Source: Listeria monocytogenes (lineage in GTDB: Bacteria > Bacillota > Bacilli > Lactobacillales > Listeriaceae). From it: 64,000 nt of DNA. The stretch lies in contig NZ_CP054041.1 of NCBI RefSeq assembly GCF_013282665.1, positions 1,470,001-1,534,000 of the forward strand. Direction: 5' to 3'. The first letter of the stretch is position 1. Every line of letters begins with the position of its first letter. Under the pieces are notes generated by a model. That model ran no database searches. It had not been told where the DNA came from and saw only the letters and a program-made list of their open reading frames with translations. The translations under genes and the position numbers were made by a program. Shown piece after piece: positions 29,708 through 39,197 of this stretch.

Positions 29708-30041
29708 TAGATAAACTCCATTTCCATTGATAAATTTCTCCCAGTTCCCGAATCATTTCCACGGCAATGTCCGTAGAAGACAAGTGACCTTCCGCATGAA
29801 CAAGCAGTAAATCCACCTCTCTCATTCGGTTCTCTGAAGATAGTTTTCGTAAAAGTTCCGCGTGCGCTCGGTGCGCCAGTTTAATCTCATCTTTCGCTTC
29901 AGTAATTTTCTGCGTGAAAGCGCTGATGTTTTGCAGTTTTACTTCTTTCAGTGCCTCAAAAGCACAACTTTTCGCATTCCCAGCGTGTAAGATGATCGCC
30001 ATGGAATCGAGTTCTGTTGTTAGTTCGTTGCTATCTGTCAC
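29700..30041 (-). CDS. PTS EIIA, lactose/cellobiose family
   Basis: Protein of 113 residues, all helical. Family signature HAGNAKSCAFEAL near residue 18 and phospho-histidine region LLVHAEGHLSS near residue 78. First gene of the operon EIIA-glycosidase-EIIB-EIIC. GTG start with AAAGGAGGT just upstream. The operon lacks a RAT leader and appears to be controlled by an activator at a palindrome upstream. Confidence 0.9.
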   Translation of the reverse strand: MTDSNELTTELDSMAIILHAGNAKSCAFEALKEVKLQNISAFTQKITEAKDEIKLAHRAHAELLRKLSSENRMREVDLLLVHAEGHLSSTDIAVEMIRELGEIYQWKWSLSNE

Positions 30042-30068
30042 GTAAAGACCTCCTTTTGATTTGTCTTT

Positions 30069-30128
30069 ACTATAGCTGGAAAAATGAGGGAGGTGAAATT
30101 ATTATTTGCCACTTTGGAAGTGGCAAAT
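30069..30128 (-). promoter_or_regulatory. Activator-type promoter with perfect palindromic operator
   Basis: ATTTGCCACTT (30104-30114) and AAGTGGCAAAT (30118-30128) are perfect 11-base inverted repeats around TGG. On the minus strand a -10 TATAGT lies at 30074-30069 with no good -35. The palindrome centre is about 54 bases upstream of the expected start of transcription, a position typical of activators. Confidence 0.75.
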
Positions 30129-30184
30129 TGGTTTAGGAGGATAATATAAATAAAGTGGCTCTTATAGGTATAAAGATGGTAAAA

Positions 30185-30223
30185 TATAATTATGTAGATT
30201 GAAAATAAAAAACAGAAAATAAG
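30185..30223 (+). promoter_or_regulatory. Candidate promoter/leader of the Mrr-helicase block
   Basis: TATAATTA (30185-30192) followed 13 bases later by TAAAAAACAGAAAATAAG (30206-30223). The same TATAATTA plus 18-base string occurs before the Sau3AI-like gene at 40490-40523. From 30224 to 30364 I see no gene longer than about 19 codons. Confidence 0.45.
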
Positions 30224-30364
30224 GCTGCGGGAAACCAATTAGAGCATAAAATGAAGCTACGGGAAAAAATACCTGAATGGATTGCGGAGACTAGGCAGAG
30301 GTATAATTGATTGGAATTGTGGTCACAATAACTTACAACAATAATAGAGAAAGCGGGACCTCAT

Positions 30365-31324
30365 ATGAATAAAGACTGGACAAAATTAAAACAATCAGCG
30401 AACGGGCTACCTACATTTGATTCCATCATTCCATATATTTTGGAAGTGATGAAAAATGATGAAGAGGCAACAATTCATACTATTAGAAATAGAGTATATA
30501 AACATTTAAATATTCCAGAAGATATGAAATTGGTCACTTATCCAGAAACAAATGATTTTATCCTTGCTAATCGCTTTAGTTTTGCGTTAAGCGAACTATA
30601 TAAAGCAGGGGCATTATGTCGTCTCAAAAGAGGGATATACCAAATAACCACATCTGGCAAACAATTATTAAAAATAAACGGAGATAAACTAACTAAAAAA
30701 ATGTTAGAAGAAGAGCCAGATTATATTAATTACATCAAAGAATTAGCCATTCGAAACCAGCGCAAAGGAATTTCGACAAGTGTTAGTGAAGATATTGAAA
30801 AAGAAAATCCTAAAAAAGAAGTTGGTAGCATTATTGATAATATGAATAATGAAGTTTCTATTGAATTACTAGGTAAAATTCGAAATAGTAGTCCTTATTT
30901 TTTCGAGCAACTTGTTGTTGATTTACTTAGTAGAATGGGATATAGCGGGGAAGGCGGAAGTGCCAAAGTAACTAGTCGATCCAATGACGGGGGGATTGAT
31001 GGTATTATTAATCAGGACCCACTTGGCACTAGTACAGTATATCTCCAAGCTAAAAGATACAAAGAAGATAATAAAATAAATCGATCGGATATACAATCAT
31101 TTTATGGTGCATTAGCAAGTGTGCGAGCTGACAGAGGTGTTTTTATTACGACCTCTAGTTATACAAGTGGAGCAAAAGAATTTGCTGCTAATCAAGGTAT
31201 TGTGTTAATTGACGGGATTCAATTAACAGAATTGATGCTGAAGTACAAAGTTGGAGTAGAAGCTGAAAATCAGTATACGATATTCCGGATTGATAATGAT
31301 TATTTTGAGTTGAATAATATATAA
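30365..31324 (+). CDS. Mrr-family restriction endonuclease (type IV-like)
   Basis: Protein of 319 residues. The N-terminal winged-helix Mrr_N domain (about 10-100) is followed by a linker and a PD-(D/E)xK nuclease domain (about 170-290). The catalytic pattern is visible as NDGGIDGIINQ (near 207-217) followed by YLQAKRYK (near 226), matching the Mrr D-x-G-ID...Q-x-K form. Mrr enzymes cleave modified DNA. Upstream of a large helicase with 47 bases between, so probably one transcript. AT-rich, unlike the PTS genes to the left. Target specificity unknown. Confidence 0.87.
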   Translation: MNKDWTKLKQSANGLPTFDSIIPYILEVMKNDEEATIHTIRNRVYKHLNIPEDMKLVTYPETNDFILANRFSFALSELYKAGALCRLKRGIYQITTSGKQLLKINGDKLTKKMLEEEPDYINYIKELAIRNQRKGISTSVSEDIEKENPKKEVGSIIDNMNNEVSIELLGKIRNSSPYFFEQLVVDLLSRMGYSGEGGSAKVTSRSNDGGIDGIINQDPLGTSTVYLQAKRYKEDNKINRSDIQSFYGALASVRADRGVFITTSSYTSGAKEFAANQGIVLIDGIQLTELMLKYKVGVEAENQYTIFRIDNDYFELNNI

Positions 31325-31371
31325 AAAGAAATTTTCGTGAGATGAAGACATAGCATAAGGCGGGGGCAGTT

Positions 31372-34300
31372 ATGAAAACAAAACAACTAAAAGCCATGGA
31401 AATTATTGAATTTTGGCGATTAATAGAATTTTTGAATCAAAAAGCGTTTCCAATACAAAACACGGAAGATAGAAAAGTACAGTTATCAAAAATGGAAGAG
31501 ATAAATCAAAACAAACTAACTATTTTTGAGGAAGTAACTAATCAACAAACCATTAAAGAGAAGATTAAAGATAATGAAAAACTTAATGAACAATTGCCAA
31601 TTACTAGTAGTGATTTTCATATTGTAGTTGGTCGGATGCAAAGGAAAATTATTATTGATACACTTTATCAAAAATTCAAAGGTAAAGAAACTGTTGAAAA
31701 TAATGCGGAAAATATTGCTATGTTTGCATTAAAAGTTAATTCAGAAGGACTGTATATTAAAGATTCACTGCGGTTATCGCCACTATTGTGGGGAATGACG
31801 ATTTGTTGTCATTATCCTGATAAACTTAAAACAAAGCTGAGGCTAGAAGAATATTATAGAACGATGGCTATCATTGAAGCAAAATTTTTTCCTGAGGATG
31901 AAGATGATAATGAGGTCACTGCTGACAAGTTAAAAGAAATATTTTATTATATTGTAAATCTATTTATAAAGAAGTATGTTTCTACTTCAAGCGCAAATTA
32001 TGAAAACTACTATAATAAAATAATCTATACTCGCTTTAAAGATCAAGTGGAATATGATAAACATAATGATGTTTTGGAAGATCATAGTGAATTAATGACG
32101 AGCTTTTTTCAAAATGATTTTGAGTTAATATTAAATAATTTAAACACTGAAGAAGGTAATTATGATTTCGTTGACTATGTTACGTCACTTCATGAGGAAT
32201 GCAATCATACCAAACTTGAAAAGCAGCGGAAGGATATTAGAGAAAATGATGATTTATTGAAAGAAATTCTAGACCCTTTGAATGGCCCAAAAGGAAAATG
32301 GCCTTCTAAGTATTCGCCAGTGTTAATGCAACAAGTAGCAATTAATGCGTATTTACAAAATGAAGAAAAAGTCTTTTCCGTAAATGGCCCTCCAGGAACA
32401 GGTAAGACAACTTTACTTAAGGAATTGATTGCACATAATGTAGTAGAAAGAGCGGCTCTTTTAGCAGAATATAAATACGCTGACGATGCATTTGATACAA
32501 AGACCTTTAAAGATGGTGGAAAGAGAGACGGGGGCTACGATAATTATAATAGACGTTATTATGATTTTAGAGATAGCAGTATTAATGATTTTAGTATGTT
32601 AGTTGCATCATCTAACAATGCTGCAGTTGAAAATATTACCAGGGAATTACCAGATTATGAAGGTCTAATGGGTGGAATTGATTCTCAAGAAACCGCAGAA
32701 ATTAAACAATTATTTGATCAACGAAAACAGCGAACAAAGCTTTCTTTCGATGTTAAAACATGTGATTATATGAACAAAATAAAAAAAAGGCTTGTAGAAA
32801 GAAACGATGTTTATTTTACCATGCTTGCTCATCTATTAAAACATAATTATGACAACATCGGAAACAAAGAATTACTGGATGAGTGGGGATTGATATCTGC
32901 TCCTTTAGGAAAACGAGCAAATTTATCAAATTATTATTATCAGGTAATTGAGCCTATAATTCAGAGTATAACTAAGGTTGAAGAAGTGAATTATAAAGAG
33001 TTTGAAAAATGTAAGAAGGACTTTAAAAACCAATATCAAAACGTTGTTAATTTTCAACGATTTTTACATGAAAGTACAAAAATCAATGAAAAAAAGAGAG
33101 TTAAATTAGAAGCAATTGATCGGGAAAATCAACATATTTACACTGAAAGTAAAAAGTTTTTGAACCAAATTGATTACTTTAATAAAGACAAGATGAGATA
33201 TGAGAATGAATTGAATCAATATGCCCCAACAATAAAACAAACTTATTTTCAGCTTGAGGTAGAAGAGAATAAGCTTCTTCTTTTAAAAAAGAAAACTAGT
33301 ATTCTAAGAGAACAAATTACAGAAATAGCAAAAGAAATAATGGAATTAGAAGATCAGAGAAAGCTCCATGAGATAGTATTTAGGCGTTTTTTTAAAACAC
33401 AACGGTTACTAAGTTTAGAAGAACTAAAGAGTGGACTGCTATCTTTACAAAAGGATGAAAAGTTAGCGATTTTGGTTGAGCAAAAACAACAAGAAGTAAT
33501 TTCTAAACAAAAAAACATACTTTTTGAACAAAAAATGTATAAAGATAGGCTGGAAAATAAATTAAAAAAAGCACATCATGAAATCTCTCTATATGAAAAG
33601 GAAATTCAAAAAAATAGGATGAAATTGAGAGAACTTAGAGAAGACGCAAAGAATGTAGAATTAGAGAGTCAAAAAGAAATAAAAGTTTTAGAGCAAAGTG
33701 GGACTATAGCTCTTGGAGAAGCATTTTTTGCTAAACTACATGATAAAAATACGGAAACTCAATTAGAAGCGCAACTCGCAAACCCATGGGTGACAAAAGA
33801 ATATGACCGAGAAAGAGAGAAATTATTCTATTTAGCTTTACAGGTGAATAAGTATTTTATTTTAACTTCAAAAAAAGTGAAGTCGAATCTAGTTAATTTG
33901 GGTTACTTGTGGAAATTCAAGAAGAATAGAGACAATGAGTTTTGTCGTTTTACAGATAATGACAGGAGGCATTGTTTTAAAGCACTACTAAATACAATTT
34001 TTCTTGTGACACCGGTTATTTCAACTACATTTGCTTCTGTTAGTAGATTTTTGGTTGATATAGAGGAGCCGGAAAGTTTAGGTCAATTAATTATTGATGA
34101 GGCTGGACAGGCTACTCCTCAAATGGCAGTTGGCGCACTTTGGCGGTTTAAGAAAGCTATTGTTGTTGGTGATCCTAAACAAGTAGAACCAGTGGTGACA
34201 GATGATGTGAGTCTTTTAATGGAGCTATTCGCTAGAGAAGAGTTTTCATGGTATAAGGGAAAGAGGATTTCCGTTCAAAGTTTTGCTGATAGTTTAAATT

Positions 34301-34980
34301 ATATTGGGAGCTTTCTTTCTTCAAATGATCGAAGTGAAAAACAGTGGGTGGGTTGCCCGTTAGTTATTCATCGGCGATGCTTAAATCCAATGTTTGCTAT
34401 TTCGAATGAATTGTCTTATGACAACACGATGCTTTATCAAACTGCTGCCCCTAAAGAAGCAGTTGAAAAAAGTTTAGTCTTTCAAAAGTCAGTTTGGATT
34501 TCTGTTGATGGTAGTGAAATTGGCAATAAAAATCATCATGTTCCTGACCAAGCAAGAAGAGCTGTAAATGTTGTTGAACGAGCATTTGAAAAGCAGCAAG
34601 GTAAAGCTGATATTTACATTATTTCTCCTTTCACATCAGTAATAAGAGGATTTGTGCAAGAAGCTAAAAAATCTTCTACGCTAAAACGTTATGGCGAATC
34701 ATTATTGGATGCGTGGCTTGATACTCATTGTGGAACCGTCCATAAATTTCAAGGTAAAGAAGCAGGAGAAGTGGTCTTTTTATTAGGTTGCGATGCTAGT
34801 GCGTCTGGAGCAGTAAACTGGGTGAATGAAAATATTGTGAATGTTGCTGTTACAAGAGCTAAGTATCGATTATATGTTATTGGAGATGCAGAGATTTGGA
34901 GAAAGAATCCTTCATTACTTGTTGTGCAAAATAGGTTGGAAATAATGCAAGTTGCTAAACAGGAAATAGTGAATACGTGA
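31372..34980 (+). CDS. Large SF1 (UPF1/DNA2-like) helicase/ATPase
   Basis: Protein of 1202 residues. An N-terminal region (1-330) with no recognised domain; Walker A VNGPPGTGKTTLL near 336-348; a long insertion (about 540-800) rich in Glu, Lys and Leu, predicted coiled coil; Walker B LIIDEAGQATPQ near 908; motif III VVGDPKQVEPVV; motif V TVHKFQGKEAG; motif VI NVAVTRAKYRLYVIGD near 1158. This is the layout of SF1B helicases acting on nucleic acid 5'-3'. It sits between an Mrr nuclease and a membrane protein, so a defence role is plausible but inferred. Confidence 0.85.
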   Translation: MKTKQLKAMEIIEFWRLIEFLNQKAFPIQNTEDRKVQLSKMEEINQNKLTIFEEVTNQQTIKEKIKDNEKLNEQLPITSSDFHIVVGRMQRKIIIDTLYQKFKGKETVENNAENIAMFALKVNSEGLYIKDSLRLSPLLWGMTICCHYPDKLKTKLRLEEYYRTMAIIEAKFFPEDEDDNEVTADKLKEIFYYIVNLFIKKYVSTSSANYENYYNKIIYTRFKDQVEYDKHNDVLEDHSELMTSFFQNDFELILNNLNTEEGNYDFVDYVTSLHEECNHTKLEKQRKDIRENDDLLKEILDPLNGPKGKWPSKYSPVLMQQVAINAYLQNEEKVFSVNGPPGTGKTTLLKELIAHNVVERAALLAEYKYADDAFDTKTFKDGGKRDGGYDNYNRRYYDFRDSSINDFSMLVASSNNAAVENITRELPDYEGLMGGIDSQETAEIKQLFDQRKQRTKLSFDVKTCDYMNKIKKRLVERNDVYFTMLAHLLKHNYDNIGNKELLDEWGLISAPLGKRANLSNYYYQVIEPIIQSITKVEEVNYKEFEKCKKDFKNQYQNVVNFQRFLHESTKINEKKRVKLEAIDRENQHIYTESKKFLNQIDYFNKDKMRYENELNQYAPTIKQTYFQLEVEENKLLLLKKKTSILREQITEIAKEIMELEDQRKLHEIVFRRFFKTQRLLSLEELKSGLLSLQKDEKLAILVEQKQQEVISKQKNILFEQKMYKDRLENKLKKAHHEISLYEKEIQKNRMKLRELREDAKNVELESQKEIKVLEQSGTIALGEAFFAKLHDKNTETQLEAQLANPWVTKEYDREREKLFYLALQVNKYFILTSKKVKSNLVNLGYLWKFKKNRDNEFCRFTDNDRRHCFKALLNTIFLVTPVISTTFASVSRFLVDIEEPESLGQLIIDEAGQATPQMAVGALWRFKKAIVVGDPKQVEPVVTDDVSLLMELFAREEFSWYKGKRISVQSFADSLNYIGSFLSSNDRSEKQWVGCPLVIHRRCLNPMFAISNELSYDNTMLYQTAAPKEAVEKSLVFQKSVWISVDGSEIGNKNHHVPDQARRAVNVVERAFEKQQGKADIYIISPFTSVIRGFVQEAKKSSTLKRYGESLLDAWLDTHCGTVHKFQGKEAGEVVFLLGCDASASGAVNWVNENIVNVAVTRAKYRLYVIGDAEIWRKNPSLLVVQNRLEIMQVAKQEIVNT

Positions 34981-35145
34981 TTTTTGGTGGAGGGGAGACT
35001 GATGCGGAAGATGGAATGGACATTTTGAGAGTGTATATAGATAATGATATCTTTGGTATCAGCTAATTATTTTGTTTCTGGTCTAAGAAAACATCAGTAA
35101 AGCAGTATTCATTATATTTTTAAAATCATAATATAGGAGAACAAC

Positions 35146-36486
35146 ATGAAAATATCAAATAGGGTAATTTCTTTTATTAATATTTTTGTAGGGCCTTTAA
35201 TTTATGTTGAAAATGCTATAGATTTTCTTCAATTAGGTAAACGAGGAAAAAGTTTAATTAAAAATATAGCTGCTTTAGTAGTTTGCAGTATTTTTTTAAT
35301 GATAATATTTGTTTTCTTCTATATGCTATTTGGAATAAACATTAAGTTTATTTATTATTTATTACTCTTTATGTGTTCCTTTTGTAGTATTTTCTTTGTA
35401 ATTAGAAGAAAGGAAAATTATAATTTATTAAAAATATTGAGCTGTTACTTTCTACATTTAAACTATAGATGGCAAAAATTTGAGAAAGAAAATTTGGAAA
35501 ACTTGTTTATCAATGTAATACTAACATTTATATGGGGATTTTTTGTAGATTGGTTAACAAAAAAAGCTTTTTTTAGTTTGTCTATTACTAACCCAGCAAT
35601 AATACAAGGGACAACTTTAGTTTTACTAATAACAACTTTATATGCTATTTATGTTCATTTTCCACAACGAGAAAAAACAAGGAAATTTAGGAAAAAAAGT
35701 ATTAACCTATTAGTAATGATAGGAACAAATGTAGTACTGTCTTTTAATACGTATTACACAGTGCAAAAAACAATGACCATTAATGAAATAACATTATCGG
35801 TAATTTCTTGGACGATAGCAATAGCCCTGCTATTATTTACGTTAACAGATTTTTTAATTTATTCTATAATAAGTTATGAAATACCCTATTATATTTTAAA
35901 AGAGTATGCTAAAAAGAAAAAGGCCGCTAGAAAAAGGCAAAAGCAATTTTTGAAGACTTTAAAAGCAGAACTTGTTCAAGTTACAAAAATTCCGGAGACC
36001 ATAGACTTCATTTTTTATGAGGTAAATTGGTTTTTACGTAAGAATAATTTTACTTTGAAACAATTTATCTCGAATATAATAATAATTAGCTTTATGGCTA
36101 TAAGCTTCTATTATATAATTGAGAAAGAAGTGTCGAAAGGGCCCTTTTTTAAAATAATGGAAGATATTATTTTTCCATTGTTAATTGATATAGCCCCTTT
36201 TGTCTTTATTATTATTATTTTATATAGATTTGTTTTTGGGCTAATAATTTATATTCTCAACGACTACAAAAATAAAAATACTAAGGATTGGTTAGAAGCA
36301 ATACAAGTGTCTTTATTAACAGTCCCAATAATCATGATGTTTATTGTAGGTTTGTTCAATTTAATCGATGCTAATATAAATCTCAAAGGTTGGGTAGAAC
36401 TAAGTGCAATAATTTGGGGGATAGGAATATTTTTTGGTTTTTTACTTATATTAATCAGATATTTTAGAGTAAAGTTTCTTGAATGA
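35146..36486 (+). CDS. Polytopic membrane protein of unknown function
   Basis: Protein of 446 residues with about nine or ten membrane segments and a basic cytoplasmic loop rich in Lys and Arg (near 250-275, KKKKAARKRQKQF). No family recognised. Very AT-rich, like the helicase upstream. AGGAG ribosome site before the ATG. There are 165 bases and no terminator between it and the helicase, so it may belong to the same transcript. Confidence 0.65.
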   Translation: MKISNRVISFINIFVGPLIYVENAIDFLQLGKRGKSLIKNIAALVVCSIFLMIIFVFFYMLFGINIKFIYYLLLFMCSFCSIFFVIRRKENYNLLKILSCYFLHLNYRWQKFEKENLENLFINVILTFIWGFFVDWLTKKAFFSLSITNPAIIQGTTLVLLITTLYAIYVHFPQREKTRKFRKKSINLLVMIGTNVVLSFNTYYTVQKTMTINEITLSVISWTIAIALLLFTLTDFLIYSIISYEIPYYILKEYAKKKKAARKRQKQFLKTLKAELVQVTKIPETIDFIFYEVNWFLRKNNFTLKQFISNIIIISFMAISFYYIIEKEVSKGPFFKIMEDIIFPLLIDIAPFVFIIIILYRFVFGLIIYILNDYKNKNTKDWLEAIQVSLLTVPIIMMFIVGLFNLIDANINLKGWVELSAIIWGIGIFFGFLLILIRYFRVKFLE

Positions 36487-36679
36487 CAGAGATTTAAATT
36501 AGAAGTAAAGATTTATGTAATGCTAAATATATAGGCATTGTTATAAATTAGTATTGTTCTTAGAAGCTGATTTTTTATTATGATGTTTATTTTGAAAATA
36601 CTCAGGAACTATAGAATAATTGTGCAAATCATATTGAAGAATCTTAATAAGAAAAAATTTAAAAAAGGAGAGCATCAAG

Positions 36680-37267
36680 ATGAGCAAAAAGTGGATAGGT
36701 ATTATTTTAGTAAGTGCATTATTTTTATTGGTAGGTTGTGGGAAAGAGCCTGTTGAGAACAAAAAAATTATTGATGATAAAGAAGTTATTAGTAGTAAAT
36801 TTACAGGGAAATGGAAATTGGAAACAGTTAGTATTGGTAAGATTGATAGAACTGGTTATGGAAAAGTGAATCATGATTATAGTAGAGAATTCGAGCTTGA
36901 TAGTAATGGGAAAGTAAAAGAAGTGTTAATAGATGATAACGGTGCTAAAACTTATATCTTTAAAATAAAGTCAAAAGGTAGCAACGAGTATCAAAATGAT
37001 GGTTCTCTAACTGCTGAAGAAGTTTATAAATATGAAACAGAAGCCCAAAAAGAGTATGTGAAAAAAGCATTGAAATTTTTTGAAGAAACAGATTCGATTA
37101 AGCTTATCAAAAGCGAACAAAGAGGTAACGAATATTATATAGAAACCCAACAGAATAAAGGCTTTGAGTTCTTTATGAATTTAGAGGACAAAAAATTAGC
37201 TAAAGAAGCTGTTTACGAAAAAGAGAATTTTTCTAGTAAAGAAATATATATTAAAAATAAGCTATAG
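36680..37267 (+). CDS. Putative lipoprotein, first of a tandem pair
   Basis: Protein of 195 residues. Signal peptide with lipobox LLVGCGKE (Cys 20), so it is a lipid-anchored surface protein. The mature part is lysine-rich and begins with SKFTGKWKLETV, like small beta-barrel lipoproteins. It shares its leader (AAAGGAGAGCA...AAGATGAGCAAAAA), signal peptide and domain with the next gene, showing a tandem duplication. Function unknown. Confidence 0.75.
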   Translation: MSKKWIGIILVSALFLLVGCGKEPVENKKIIDDKEVISSKFTGKWKLETVSIGKIDRTGYGKVNHDYSREFELDSNGKVKEVLIDDNGAKTYIFKIKSKGSNEYQNDGSLTAEEVYKYETEAQKEYVKKALKFFEETDSIKLIKSEQRGNEYYIETQQNKGFEFFMNLEDKKLAKEAVYEKENFSSKEIYIKNKL

Positions 37268-37363
37268 ACGAAATTTAAAAAAAGTGGAAGTGAAGTGTTT
37301 AGGATAACATAAGGAATAGGACGGTAATACCCGTTAATTATACACAAAAAGGAGAGCAACAAG

Positions 37364-37915
37364 ATGAGCAAAAAATTAGTAAGTATTATTTTTTTAGGGA
37401 TGTTACTTTTGTTAGTAGGCTGTGGTAAAGAGATTGTTGATAGTAAATATACTGGAAAATGGAAGTTGGAATCAGTTATTGTAGGTGCTAGTGATGGGTC
37501 GGATATGAAGGATACGGGTTTGGCAAATAAAATGAGTGTTGATCTGGATATAGATGTAGATGGGAATGTAAAAGAATTATTTATAGATGATGAAGTTGCT
37601 ATAACGAATTCTTATAAATTAAAACAAAAAGATGGCGATAAGTACCAATGTGATGGCCCGGTAGTTAGTAAAAAAGTGTATGGTTATGAAACAGAAAGTG
37701 AAAAAGCTTACGTACAAGAAGTCCTTAAAATGCTTGAGGCGCAGGATGATATCAAGATAACGAAAAGTGAGCAAAAAGACGATGAATATCATGTGGATAC
37801 CAAAGAACAAAAAGATTATGTGATTTCTTTGGAACTGGAGAGTAAGAATTTAGTTTTGAAAAAAGTGGATGATAAAGAGAATATTTTGATTCAGGAAACG
37901 TACGAACAAAATTAA
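37364..37915 (+). CDS. Putative lipoprotein, second of a tandem pair
   Basis: Protein of 183 residues. Lipobox LLVGCGKE at the same place as its neighbour, then SKYTGKWKLESV, and later KVYGYETESEKAYVQEVLKML paralleling the upstream copy. Paralogue of the preceding gene, diverged but colinear. Its own ribosome site AAAGGAGAG is duplicated as well. Followed by a terminator. Function unknown; surface-exposed lipid-anchored protein expected. Confidence 0.75.
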   Translation: MSKKLVSIIFLGMLLLLVGCGKEIVDSKYTGKWKLESVIVGASDGSDMKDTGLANKMSVDLDIDVDGNVKELFIDDEVAITNSYKLKQKDGDKYQCDGPVVSKKVYGYETESEKAYVQEVLKMLEAQDDIKITKSEQKDDEYHVDTKEQKDYVISLELESKNLVLKKVDDKENILIQETYEQN

Positions 37916-37920
37916 ATTGT

Positions 37921-37963
37921 AAAAACTATTCTTTTGAGAGTTGCTCAAGAGAATAGTTTTTTA
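37921..37963 (+). terminator. Terminator after lipoprotein pair
   Basis: AAAACTATTCT pairs with AGAATAGTTTT, with T-rich tail. Confidence 0.85.
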
Positions 37964-38050
37964 TTAGCATAGTTAAATTTCCAATAGACTTATGTTCTAG
38001 GTATAATATAGATGAATTTAGAAAGTATATCGTAAAAGGAGTGAACCAAA

Positions 38051-39118
38051 ATGACAACAACACTAAAAACCAGCTACCAAAAAACCCCATATAAGCTAGG
38101 CGGAAATGGTCCGCGCTATGTAGGTGTTCTGACAGAAGCACTTCAAAATATAGATAATAACCTAGAAAGCGATATTTACGGAAACGGCGCAGTTATTGAA
38201 AACTTTGAAACAAAAATCGCGAAAATTCTCGGGAAACAATCTGCGGTATTTTTCCCAAGTGGGACGATGGCTCAGCAAATTGCGTTGAGAATTTGGGCTG
38301 ACCGGAAAGAGAATCGGCGCGTGGCATATCATCCGCTTTCGCATTTGGAGATTCATGAGCAAGATGGGCTAAAAGAATTGCAGCAAATCACGCCAATATT
38401 ACTTGGTACGGCGAATCGACTTGTGACAATTGACGATATTAAAAGTCTTCGCGAGCCAGTTTCTAGTGTGCTTATCGAACTTCCTCAACGAGAAATTGGT
38501 GGGCAACTGCCTTCTTTTGAAGAGCTTGAGGAGATTTCGGATTATTGCCATGAACAGGGTATCTCGTTACATCTGGACGGGGCGCGGTTATGGGAAATTA
38601 CGCCGTTTTATCAGAAGCCTGCGGAAGAAATTTGTGCGCTGTTTGATAGTGTGTATGTGTCATTTTATAAAGGGATTGGCGGGATTGCTGGGGCGATTTT
38701 GGCTGGGAATGATGATTTTGTGCAAGAGGCGAAAATCTGGAAACGGCGGTATGGCGGGGATTTGATTAGTCTGTATCCGTATATTTTGTCCGCGGATTAT
38801 TATTTTGAAAAACGAATTGGGAAAATGGCGGAGTATTTTGAGGCTGCGACAGGATTGGCTGAGCGATTTAATTCGTGTTCGGGCGTGAAGACTGTGCCGG
38901 AAGTGCCGGTTTCTAATATGTTTCATGTTTATTTTGAGAAGTCGGTCGATGAGGTTGGGGCGATTTTGACGAAGATTCAGGATGAAACTGGCGTTGGGAT
39001 TTCGGGGTATTTGCAGGAGAAATCGGCGGATGTTTGTGCGTTTGAGGTTTCGGTTGGGGATGCGTTTGCGGAGATACCTGGAGAGGTTTTGGATGCTGTG
39101 TTTAAACAATTAAAATAA
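38051..39118 (+). CDS. Low-specificity L-threonine/allo-threonine aldolase (beta-eliminating lyase family)
   Basis: Protein of 355 residues, PLP fold-type I. Motifs: YGNGAVIENFE near 46, FPSGTMAQQIALRIW, LHLDGARLWEI with the cofactor aspartate, and VSFYKGIGGIAGA with the Schiff-base lysine. Splits threonine or allo-threonine into glycine and acetaldehyde. AAAAGGAGTG ribosome site before the ATG. The 3' half is notably richer in G and uses different codons from the flanking AT-rich accessory genes, suggesting it is part of the stable backbone between two variable spots. Confidence 0.85.
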   Translation: MTTTLKTSYQKTPYKLGGNGPRYVGVLTEALQNIDNNLESDIYGNGAVIENFETKIAKILGKQSAVFFPSGTMAQQIALRIWADRKENRRVAYHPLSHLEIHEQDGLKELQQITPILLGTANRLVTIDDIKSLREPVSSVLIELPQREIGGQLPSFEELEEISDYCHEQGISLHLDGARLWEITPFYQKPAEEICALFDSVYVSFYKGIGGIAGAILAGNDDFVQEAKIWKRRYGGDLISLYPYILSADYYFEKRIGKMAEYFEAATGLAERFNSCSGVKTVPEVPVSNMFHVYFEKSVDEVGAILTKIQDETGVGISGYLQEKSADVCAFEVSVGDAFAEIPGEVLDAVFKQLK

Positions 39119-39156
39119 TAAAGTAAAGCTAGTCTATTTAATATATATGCTAAAAA

Positions 39157-39197
39157 AGAACCAGGAAATTATTTTATAATTTCCTGGTTCTTTTTAT
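39157..39197. terminator. Bidirectional terminator
   Basis: GAACCAGGAAATTAT pairs with ATAATTTCCTGGTTC, with A and T runs outside, between convergent genes. Confidence 0.87.

Noticed and set aside
30224..30364. Short 19-codon gene before the Mrr gene
   Set aside because: No ribosome site and too short to judge; probably leader sequence.
38660..39109. 149-residue frame antisense to the threonine aldolase gene
   Set aside because: Arg/Asn/His-rich low-complexity protein typical of an antisense shadow.
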